From contig JAGWVZ010000277.1 of the NCBI GenBank assembly GCA_018970625.1, forward strand, positions 1 to 5,459: DNA of 5,459 nt. Direction: 5' to 3'. The notes under the pieces are model-generated. The model worked only from the letters and a program-made list of their open reading frames with translations, had not been told where the DNA came from and did no database searches. This document shows, one piece after another, positions 1-5,459 of this stretch (within the stretch, counting starts at the first letter, position 1; the number at the start of each line of letters is the position of its first letter). Source of the stretch: Myxococcales bacterium. GTDB taxonomy: Bacteria > Myxococcota > Bradymonadia > REDH01. The translations under genes and the position numbers were made by a program.

Positions 1-424
1 ACTCGCCCTGCATGTCGTGCGTCGCGCTCAACTGCCGGAAACGTCTCCAGGGGACTCCCGGCTGAATAAAACCGCGACCCGCCTGCCCAAAGCGCTCCGA
101 AAATGCCACCCGGAGCGGACCAGTCACCGTATCACTCGCCGTATGCGAAGCGCCCATGTGGAGTATGGACACCTGCACCTGTGATTGCCCGGCATCGATT
201 CGCTGCAGCTGAGAAAACACGTGGTGCAGGGCATGACGAGGCTCGCGAACGGGCGCAGCTGCCGGAATCTCAGAGACGGGGCGGGGCGGAGGTGGAGCGT
301 TCACATCGGACGCGTCACTTGTCAGCGTGCCTCCGCCCTGCGGAGCGGCGCACGCTGCGACCGCGGCGGTCACAACGATCCACGCCGACACGATCGACCG
401 TAACCATGGATGGTAAATCACCAT
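1..424 (-). CDS. SGNH-type hydrolase-like lipoprotein, C-terminus outside window
   Basis: The reading frame is open from the ATG at 424 to the left edge (141 codons visible). Residues 1-24 form a lipoprotein signal: a short n-region (MVIYHPWLR), a hydrophobic stretch, and the lipobox V22-A23-A24-C25. A Pro/Ala-rich linker follows (about 26-62). A globular domain then starts with ILHMGASHT (87-95), GPLR (102-105), RFGQAGRGF (111-119) and PGVPWR (122-127). This matches the N-terminal part of SGNH hydrolases that normally read GDSHT followed by a FGdaGrGf block; S93 is the expected nucleophile, but Asp is replaced by Ala92. The catalytic Asp/His block lies outside the window. Ala after the lipid Cys suggests the outer membrane, if enteric sorting rules hold. 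In-frame upstream starts exist (ATG 472, ATG 493, GTG 571), but only 424 places the signal peptide at the N-terminus. No clear Shine-Dalgarno sequence precedes it. Probable role: envelope glycan acylation or deacylation together with the DUF459 gene upstream. The family is fairly sure; activity and substrate are unknown. Confidence 0.8.
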   Translation of the reverse strand, partial: MVIYHPWLRSIVSAWIVVTAAVAACAAPQGGGTLTSDASDVNAPPPPRPVSEIPAAAPVREPRHALHHVFSQLQRIDAGQSQVQVSILHMGASHTASDTVTGPLRVAFSERFGQAGRGFIQPGVPWRRFRQLSATHDMQGE

Positions 425-445
425 TTTGCGACCAGCACCGGCAAA
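425..445 (-). repeat. Short inverted repeat directly before the lipoprotein start
   Basis: The arms TTTGC (425-429) and GCAAA (441-445) are separated by 11 bases and abut the ATG at 424. They occupy the place where a ribosome binding site would be, and no GGAG-like sequence is visible there. The 5-bp stem is short, so it may be chance, but a hairpin here could tune translation of the lipoprotein gene. The rest of the gap up to the upstream stop codon (446-588) shows no convincing promoter or terminator. Confidence 0.3.
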
Positions 446-588
446 TGCCGAACAGGAATGCCACGACGTCATACGGGGAGTGTCGTCGATCATTCGTTTA
501 GCGCAAGGTTTTGGTGCACGCGGCGTGGCGTTTACCGGTGGTGAACCGTTCGTTCGTCGGCACCCAGACACCGGGGGTCGCAACTATC

Positions 589-2049
589 TCACGGGGTATC
601 GGCTTCTTGCGTCGGCGCCTGCCCGCTGTCGTCCGCGCCGCTCGGACCTGAAGGCTCCTCGCGTTCGAGGTCCGATTCGTCGTCCTGCAAAGGAATCTCG
701 GGCGACAAGTCTTCGCCGTCTGCGCTGTTGTGAGGAGCCTGCTCTTCGTCGGCCGGCACATCGCCCGCGGGAGTGCCAGTCAACGAGGCATCGTCCGCCG
801 AGGTCGATCGTGGTGCTTCAGGTGCAGCCCCATTCGTCGTGCCCGAACCATTGGCTGGCGCGGTTGCGTCGCTGTCGGGGGACGCATCCACGCCGTCAAA
901 ACCAGAACCATCCGCCACCGCACGGTTCAGCGCGTTGGAGCCTTCCGCTGCATAGGTCCCATCTTCCAGCATGGTGCCGTCACCGCTGCCCTCGTCATCT
1001 CCGGGGCTGTTCACTTCGAAGTTGGGACGGGCGTTCGAACGCTCGAGCACGACGGGCAGGGCGTCGTCGGGCGAAGGCGGTCGCTCGGTCTCCAGCGCCA
1101 TGTGCTGTACAATGACATCCACGGTGGCGCGAGCCACGTAGCGAGCGCCTGCCCACGACAGATGCACCCCGTCACCGCTTCGGATACCGCGCCGCTCACC
1201 GTTGATCTCCACGGCGTCGATGTATTCGCCATCCGCGTCACTGGTGAGCGCCCGCAGGTCAATAAAAGGTACACGGGCTGCCTCGCAAGCCTGTTGCACG
1301 ACACGATTCAACACATCGATGCGCGCTCGAAAACGCTCTTCGCGCATGGTCGGCATGCCCAGAATGACCACAAACGCACCACGCGAACGCATGTCAGTAA
1401 TGAACTCGGTCACTCGGCGCGCATACTCCACGTCCCACTCCGGCGTACTCCACCGGGCCACCAGATTGCCGTCCGGATCCACCGTGCCCTGGCAGTCGTT
1501 GCCACCAAACTGAGCCACCACCAGATCGGGGCGATATTCGTCGGCAAACAGCCGCGCCTGAGCCAGCCAGTCATAATAGTCCGGTCGCGACAACCCGGTC
1601 GATCGAAGACCCTCATTCCGAACATGCACCGGCCCGAACTCATTGATCAGCTCGTCAACAGACTGCCCAATCCCATGTTCCATGCTCGATGACCCCACGA
1701 TCATCACACGACGAGGGCGGGGCAGTCGGGGCGGATTCTCGATGGCGTTCGCGATTTCGATTCCCTTCTGTGAAGACGACTGCGCCAACAGCCGCGCACG
1801 GTCAGCCAGCGCAAGCTCATTCAAGCCAGGGACAACCGCCGACTGTGCGTCCACATCGGCGCCCACGAGAGCGTTTTCGACCGCCGAATCTGCTGCCTGC
1901 ACCGCGTTATCCACGGCAGCAGGATCGACAGCAGGGGGTGTCACGCGCTCGCACCCTGCCGTGGCGCCACAGGCGGCGAGCAGAGAGACAGCGCTCAGCC
2001 AGAGAAAGACGCGCGAAACGAGAGAGGAAGTGCACTGCACGGCGAACAC
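589..2049 (-). CDS. SGNH/GDSL hydrolase, DUF459 family, lipoprotein with acidic C-terminal tail
   Basis: A 486-residue protein of the DUF459 branch of the SGNH superfamily, predicted to act on an exported glycan as an acyl (probably acetyl) esterase or transferase. Residues 1-26 are a lipoprotein signal with lipobox L24-A25-A26-C27. Residues 37-75 are rich in Ala, Val and Asp. The SGNH domain spans about 113-316: block I is G119-S-S-S122 (nucleophile S121, with Ser in place of the usual Asp), block II is STGLSRPDYYDW (150-161), block III is GGND (182-185, N184), and block V is DGVH (293-296, D293 and H296), so the triad and oxyanion residues are present. A tail at 321-486 has 39 Asp/Glu against 6 Arg and no Lys; it looks disordered and is not part of the family core. 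The start is GTG at 2049 with no good ribosome binding site; GTG at 2040 would also keep the signal peptide. The gene lies between a glycosyltransferase and a second SGNH lipoprotein, supporting a role in polysaccharide modification. Family assignment is firm; the substrate is inferred. Confidence 0.92.
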   Translation of the reverse strand: MFAVQCTSSLVSRVFLWLSAVSLLAACGATAGCERVTPPAVDPAAVDNAVQAADSAVENALVGADVDAQSAVVPGLNELALADRARLLAQSSSQKGIEIANAIENPPRLPRPRRVMIVGSSSMEHGIGQSVDELINEFGPVHVRNEGLRSTGLSRPDYYDWLAQARLFADEYRPDLVVAQFGGNDCQGTVDPDGNLVARWSTPEWDVEYARRVTEFITDMRSRGAFVVILGMPTMREERFRARIDVLNRVVQQACEAARVPFIDLRALTSDADGEYIDAVEINGERRGIRSGDGVHLSWAGARYVARATVDVIVQHMALETERPPSPDDALPVVLERSNARPNFEVNSPGDDEGSGDGTMLEDGTYAAEGSNALNRAVADGSGFDGVDASPDSDATAPANGSGTTNGAAPEAPRSTSADDASLTGTPAGDVPADEEQAPHNSADGEDLSPEIPLQDDESDLEREEPSGPSGADDSGQAPTQEADTP

Positions 2050-2169
2050 CGAAGGCGGAACATGAGCGCACGGGCCATACCACCAATCGGGGGAGGATCA
2101 ACTTCCCACATACCGGCTGACCCACCGCCGTAGAGCGCCGGTTTCGCCATCGAGCTCTCCCACGTGCAA

Positions 2170-3444
2170 TCACACACGCTCGACGACCGAACGCATGAGC
2201 TGCGCGAGCATGGCCGCGCTGCGATCCGCCCCAAACTCCGCGATCGCGTCGGGTTCAGGCCGACACGGAATGTCCAGCGCCCAACCGTCACCACATCGCA
2301 CCACCACCCGCTGCAGCCAGCTGGCCAGCGCCTGTGCGTCGGGTGCGAGCGCAACCCCCGTACCGGTGGCGCGCAACACGCGATGTACGTCCTGATTATG
2401 AACGGGAGCGATAATCGGACGTCCCGCAGGAAGATAGTCCCACAGTTTTGCCGGAATGACATCGGTGCGAACATCTCCCAGCGACAGAATAAGAGCATGG
2501 GCACAACCGAGCCGTGCGTTTGCCGCTTCGTAGGGAACCGGTTCGATCGCCTCGAAAAGGTCCGCTACCCCTGCGTCACGGGCCCGGGTAAAGTCGGCAC
2601 CCGAAAGTCCGGCGACCGAACGAATCCGCAGGGCGGCAGCCTTCTCGGGAGCCGCCCTCCGGAGCGCGACCATCGCGTCAATCCAGAGCTCGGCCGGAGA
2701 GGTGTCCCGAAAGCGACCGAAGAACAGCAGCTCGAGCGTCCCGGATGGCTCACTCGACGCCGAATGCGTCGCCCCCTGCGGTCGAAAACTGTTGGTCAGC
2801 ACATGGGTGCGACCGGCCATGCCGGAGAAGGCCTCCAGATAGCGACGCTCCGTCTCCCAGGACGTAAAGATCACGGCGGCTGCACGCTCCAGCAGCGCGC
2901 GTTCCAGCCGCGTATCCAGGGCGTGAATCCACCGGGGCCGCCGAGCCTCTGCGAGCGGGTCGAGCGTCCACGGATCGCGATAATCGGCGATCCAGGGCAC
3001 CCCCAGCCGTCGGGCCAACAACGCGCCCACCACATGAGACGACCACGGATTGGCGGTGCTCCAGATCAGCTGAACGCGATGGCGCCGCCCGAACTTCACC
3101 ATTCGGTTCAGGTTCAGCAACAGCAGGGGCAACCACGTGTCGACCGGTGTCATGCGGTCGACCACGTCGGCAGCAACATCCGTGAACGTGCGGCGCCGGT
3201 GCGGTCGCCCGGTGGCGCCAAGATCACTTTGAGACCCACCACGGGACGTGCGATCAAAAGGCGTACGCAGCCGCAACACCGGGACGTCGTTCGACACTTC
3301 GCCCGGCTGTGCAATGCATACCACCGTCGGCGAAACACCACACGCGGGCAACCACTCGTAAAAACGCTGCGCCCGAAGCGCTCCGACTCGAGCGCGAGGC
3401 GGAAAAAAAGGCGCGACCAGCAGCACACGCAGGGAGTCAGTCAT
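2170..3444 (-). CDS. GT-B glycosyltransferase, GT4-like
   Basis: A 424-residue cytoplasmic glycosyltransferase of GT-B fold, expected to move a sugar from a nucleotide donor to a growing glycan; donor and acceptor cannot be read from the sequence. The N-terminal acceptor domain opens with LRVLLVAPFFPPRA (5-18), then the strand LIWSTANPWSSH (126-137) and the highly typical PWIADYRDPWT (150-160). A linker with TNSF (217-220) leads to the donor domain starting at LLFFGRF (239-245). The nucleotide-sugar region is IPAKLWDYLPAGRPIIA (330-346), equivalent to the common KlfEYlaaGkP motif, with Asp336 in the Glu position. Length is normal for the family. There is no signal peptide or membrane segment. 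The ATG at 3444 lies 33 bases after the stop of the upstream glycosyltransferase, so the two are very likely co-transcribed, although no clear Shine-Dalgarno sequence is visible before the start. The 120 bases after its stop hold no clear terminator. Confidence 0.93.
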   Translation of the reverse strand: MTDSLRVLLVAPFFPPRARVGALRAQRFYEWLPACGVSPTVVCIAQPGEVSNDVPVLRLRTPFDRTSRGGSQSDLGATGRPHRRRTFTDVAADVVDRMTPVDTWLPLLLLNLNRMVKFGRRHRVQLIWSTANPWSSHVVGALLARRLGVPWIADYRDPWTLDPLAEARRPRWIHALDTRLERALLERAAAVIFTSWETERRYLEAFSGMAGRTHVLTNSFRPQGATHSASSEPSGTLELLFFGRFRDTSPAELWIDAMVALRRAAPEKAAALRIRSVAGLSGADFTRARDAGVADLFEAIEPVPYEAANARLGCAHALILSLGDVRTDVIPAKLWDYLPAGRPIIAPVHNQDVHRVLRATGTGVALAPDAQALASWLQRVVVRCGDGWALDIPCRPEPDAIAEFGADRSAAMLAQLMRSVVERV

Positions 3445-3477
3445 ATCGAAGTCAGCTGAATGGCGTCGCGCCTGCCC

Positions 3478-4542
3478 TTATACACGGGGCGAAGAGACGG
3501 ACGTTGCGGCAGGCAACACGCGACAGGATGGGTTTCGATCGGCCAGTCGCTGCCTCTGCATGGCGAGCACCTCGTCCACCGTCCGCCGTACCACGTCCGT
3601 CACGGGCGGCAGGGCTTGTGCGAGCGGATAGGTCGAAAAATCATCCCGGTCCAGCCTGTACCGAAACTGAGCCACCGCCGTTCGGGCATTCCGGAACTCA
3701 CTGGCGAGTGCCACACCTGCCCGTTCACAAAGGAGCGCGTTCAGGCGCTGCTCGGCGTCGTTTTCTCTGTAAAATGCCAGAAATGGCTTCTGCAGCTGCA
3801 CACACTCGGCCAGCAGGTTGGAGCCCGAGCTGCACAGCACCGCTCGACACGAGGCCAGCTGTTCGGCGAATCCGCTGGCATCGAACGCACGATACTCCAC
3901 ACCGGGAACCACGGTAGTGGAAGGCCCGAAACAGATCACCCGCAGACCGTTCTCGACCGCCGCCCGAAGAGCGTCGTCACCATTGGCATCGCGAAAATAG
4001 GCCACACACAACAATGGGTCATCGCAGCCGGACGCCCCCGGCAAGGCCAGCTCGGGACGCGCCACGATGACGTTTCGATGAGCGGGTTCAATAGAAAGAA
4101 AATGAACCGCCACACTGCGTGTGGGCAGGGCGGCAGAGTGCCATGTGTTTGCACGCTGAAATGCGACCGCTGCTCCGGGCAATCCTTTGGGCAGCCTGCA
4201 GTCCGAAAAAACCAGCTCGTGGCCAACGGCAATGCTGGGCAGTCCTTTCCAGCGAGCTGCGATCAGCGAAGGCATATCCCCATCGCTCACCACGAGCTCT
4301 GCGCCATTCAAACGAAGCAAATCCTCGCGCACCCGACGCCATGCGCTGGTCAACACACGCTTGCCCGGCAGAACCGGCGTGCACGGCTGCATCGCGTCAT
4401 CCGGCCGACTCAGGTCCAGGGCATCGCCTCCACCATAAAGCGATACGCGATGGCCAGACTCCCGCATTAACCTGACAATTGGCAGGGAACGGGCCGCGTG
4501 ACCTCGTCCTCGACCGTGCAGAAAATAGGCAATATGTGCCAT
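3478..4542 (-). CDS. GT-B glycosyltransferase, MurG-like (Glyco_trans_1_3 type)
   Basis: A 354-residue soluble protein of the GT-B class related to MurG-like and Glyco_trans_1_3 (PF13528) proteins, predicted to transfer a sugar from a nucleotide donor, possibly UDP-linked. The glycine-rich N-terminal loop is clear: YFLHGRGRGHAARSLP (6-21). Further marks are the VVSDGDMPS segment (84-92), GHE (107-109), and the donor-domain motif SSGSNLLAE (238-246) followed by KPFLAF (252-257) and ENDAEQRLNA (260-269), the usual arrangement around the nucleotide-sugar site. Residues after about 335 look like an unconserved tail. The ATG at 4542 is preceded by GGGA about 5 bases upstream, a weak but usable ribosome binding site, and the glycine-rich loop sits at the correct distance from this start. 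It is the first gene of the minus-strand group and faces a divergent gene across a 405-base region. The family is well supported; substrate and product are unknown. Confidence 0.9.
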   Translation of the reverse strand: MAHIAYFLHGRGRGHAARSLPIVRLMRESGHRVSLYGGGDALDLSRPDDAMQPCTPVLPGKRVLTSAWRRVREDLLRLNGAELVVSDGDMPSLIAARWKGLPSIAVGHELVFSDCRLPKGLPGAAVAFQRANTWHSAALPTRSVAVHFLSIEPAHRNVIVARPELALPGASGCDDPLLCVAYFRDANGDDALRAAVENGLRVICFGPSTTVVPGVEYRAFDASGFAEQLASCRAVLCSSGSNLLAECVQLQKPFLAFYRENDAEQRLNALLCERAGVALASEFRNARTAVAQFRYRLDRDDFSTYPLAQALPPVTDVVRRTVDEVLAMQRQRLADRNPSCRVLPAATSVSSPRV

Positions 4543-4717
4543 GTGGTCCCGTTGTCGCGGTTGAGCCTTTGACAGACGAGTACATTGCAGCGTGTGCCGT
4601 ATTGATGGACGCGCTGCCCTGACTCGTTGTCAGGTTGTGCGCATGCATGGCGGCACACCTCGACATTCAGGGCCCAGATGCATGAATTTTCGACGCGAAC
4701 TGCGAACGCACGGTGGA

Positions 4718-4746
4718 GTTTAAGCGACATGTCAATTCTGTGTCAC
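4718..4746 (-). promoter_or_regulatory. Candidate sigma-70 promoter for the minus-strand group
   Basis: On the minus strand, GTGACA (4746-4741, five of six matches to TTGACA) is followed after exactly 17 bases by TTAAAC (4723-4718, three of six matches to TATAAT). It would give an untranslated leader of roughly 170 bases before the glycosyltransferase start at 4542. A perfect TTGACA lies inside the spacer (4735-4730), but no -10 box sits at the right distance from it. The -10 match is weak, so this is only a candidate. Confidence 0.25.
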
Positions 4747-4876
4747 ATGGATGTTTCCACTTTACAAATCGCAGCGTCACAGGCCGCCGAAATGTTGGAT
4801 TCCGGAGCGTAGCGGGAGTTGAATATCGGATCGGAAAAGCGTCACAAATGTTTTCATTCTGTATTCACTCTGTCAC
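4739..4876 (+). repeat. Cluster of GTCAC(A) words in the divergent promoter region
   Basis: GTCACA occurs at 4742-4747, 4776-4781 and 4841-4846, and GTCAC at 4872-4876. The second and third copies share the longer word GCGTCACA. The first is followed by ATGTTTCCA and the third by ATGTTTTCA at nearly the same offset. The spacings (34, 65 and 31 bases) are close to whole turns of the DNA helix. The first copy is also part of the palindrome TGTG-T-CACA (4739-4747). These could be binding sites for a regulator of the two divergent units; the words are short and chance is not excluded. Confidence 0.35.
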
Positions 4877-4936
4877 GTCGCAACAGCAGTGTAACGCGAG
4901 TATCTGCCTTGTTCCGCGCAGCTCGCGACTCGACCC

Positions 4937-4941
4937 GGGAA
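4937..4941 (+). promoter_or_regulatory. Ribosome binding site that favours the TTG start at 4948
   Basis: GGGAA ends six bases before the TTG at 4948. No ATG or GTG in the same frame lies between the in-frame stop at 4810-4812 and the first family-like residues (WAITTYFNP, coding from 4978), so this site is the main reason for choosing that start. Confidence 0.5.
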
Positions 4942-4947
4942 ACTGTC

Positions 4948-5459
4948 TTGTCTACCGCCCTGCCCCATTCGTCCATCTGGGCGATCACAACGTACTTCAA
5001 TCCGGCCCGCTATCGTTCACGTCGCGAGAATTATCGTATTTTCAGAGAAGGTCTTCGTTCGCAGGGTGTGCCCTTGTTGACGGTTGAATGGGCACCCGGC
5101 GACGCCGACCACGAACTGAAATCCCACGACGCCGAACACCTGCTGCAGTTTCGGTCCGACGATGTGTTGTGGCACAAGGAACGACTGCTGAATCTGGCTG
5201 TCGCAGCACTCCCGGAGACCTGTCAGGCCGTTGCGTGGATCGACGCCGACGTCACGTTCGAAGACACGGACTGGGCCGAAAACGCCCTGCAACTGCTGCA
5301 AAAACATGCGGTGATTCAACCGTTCTCGAAAGTGATCCGGTTGCCTCAGGGCGCTACTCCCACCGAGTACCCCGGCAGCCGAATCGGGTGGCGTATTCGA
5401 CAAGGGCATCGAAATGGCACATGGACCCCTTCTTTCTGCTCGCTCTGGACCGACCCGGC
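4948..5459 (+). CDS. Probable GT-A-type glycosyltransferase, N-terminal part only
   Basis: The frame is open from 4813 and runs off the right edge; from the TTG at 4948 there are 170 codons. I do not recognise a named family, but the features suit a GT-A-fold sugar transferase: a starting strand WAITTYFNPARYRSRRENY (11-29), the charged motif WHKERLLN (75-82), and a hydrophobic strand ending in a DxD motif, VAWIDADVTF (95-104), with D99 and D101 in the place that binds metal and nucleotide sugar. DW (108-109) and VIQPFSKVIRLPQG (122-135) follow. No signal peptide is present, so it should act in the cytoplasm. The start is uncertain: TTG 4948 has a ribosome binding site, while TTG 4909 and CTG 4960 are alternatives. 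From about 5341 to the edge all three forward frames are open, and the sequence after residue 135 cannot be checked for a frame change. Its place beside two other glycosyltransferases supports a role in the same polysaccharide pathway. Confidence 0.72.
   Translation, partial: MSTALPHSSIWAITTYFNPARYRSRRENYRIFREGLRSQGVPLLTVEWAPGDADHELKSHDAEHLLQFRSDDVLWHKERLLNLAVAALPETCQAVAWIDADVTFEDTDWAENALQLLQKHAVIQPFSKVIRLPQGATPTEYPGSRIGWRIRQGHRNGTWTPSFCSLWTDP

Larger units (their letters stand above)
4543..4947. promoter_or_regulatory. Divergent intergenic region between the minus-strand group and a plus-strand gene
   Basis: These 405 bases separate two divergent transcription units and should hold promoters for both. 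Composition shifts here: 4841-4870 is about two-thirds A+T and 4731-4790 about half, compared with the GC-rich genes on both sides. Small inverted repeats are visible: TGAC/GTCA at 4620-4632, TGTGC/GCACA at 4636-4657, and TGTGTCACA at 4739-4747. Several open frames cross the region but none has family-like sequence. A promoter for the plus-strand gene could not be pinned down; no pair of -35 and -10 boxes is convincing. Confidence 0.6.

Noticed and set aside
103..501. Plus-strand open frame at the left edge
   Set aside because: The minus strand here encodes a lipoprotein signal and SGNH motifs running off the edge; the plus-strand translation is Arg-rich and featureless.
426..1692. Long plus-strand open frames (426-1115 and 730-1692)
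   Set aside because: They are antisense to the DUF459 lipoprotein (the first also to the gap after it), whose minus-strand frame has clear family motifs. Their translations are Arg/Pro/His-rich with no domain-like sequence.
2112..2142. Inverted repeat ACCGGC/GCCGGT considered as a terminator after the GT4-like gene
   Set aside because: The stem is only 6 bp with a 19-base loop and no T-run follows on the minus strand.
2164..4470. Long plus-strand open frames (2164-3459 and 3460-4470)
   Set aside because: They lie almost entirely antisense to the two GT-B glycosyltransferases, and their translations have the composition expected of the opposite strand of GC-rich genes.
4742..4876. GTCACA words considered as a CRISPR array or attachment-site repeats
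   Set aside because: The words are only 6-8 bases long with uneven spacing; there are no long identical repeats and no integrase or cas gene.
4627..5087. Plus-strand open frames 4627-4812 and 4713-5087 in the divergent region
   Set aside because: Neither has recognisable motifs. The second overlaps the DxD protein in another frame, and both cross the AT-richer region expected to be regulatory.
5017..5409. Minus-strand open frame at the right edge
   Set aside because: It is antisense to the DxD-containing protein, whose motifs make the plus strand the coding strand.

Overview
The window looks like part of a cell-surface polysaccharide locus from a GC-rich Gram-negative bacterium, probably a proteobacterium. 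The base composition, two type II lipoprotein signal peptides, and two families typical of envelope glycan assembly (DUF459-type SGNH proteins and GT-B glycosyltransferases) point that way. No marker in the window allows a genus to be named.

Four genes lie on the minus strand, read from right to left. The first is a GT-B glycosyltransferase of the Glyco_trans_1_3 type (3478-4542). After 33 bases comes a GT4-like GT-B glycosyltransferase (2170-3444). After 120 bases comes an SGNH/DUF459 lipoprotein with a long acidic tail (589-2049). After 164 bases comes a second, unrelated SGNH-type lipoprotein that runs off the left edge (start at 424). No convincing terminator separates them, so they may form one transcription unit. 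The last gene matches no complete reading frame because its end is outside the window, and it is easily missed.

A 405-base non-coding region (4543-4947) separates this group from a divergent plus-strand gene (4948 to the right edge). That gene encodes the N-terminal 170 residues of a DxD-containing protein, probably a GT-A-type glycosyltransferase. The right half of the non-coding region is AT-richer than the genes and carries several GTCACA words, a plausible place for shared regulation of the two divergent units.

Inferred division of labour: the three transferases act in the cytoplasm on a glycan precursor, and the two lipoproteins act on the exported glycan in the periplasm or at the outer membrane, by adding or removing acyl (likely acetyl) groups. 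The enzyme families are seen in the sequence; the pathway and product are inference. Notable points are that both SGNH proteins keep the nucleophile Ser but lack the usual Asp of the GDS motif, the DUF459 protein has a 166-residue acidic tail, and the genes use weak ribosome binding sites and non-ATG starts. No RNA genes, mobile elements or CRISPR arrays were seen.
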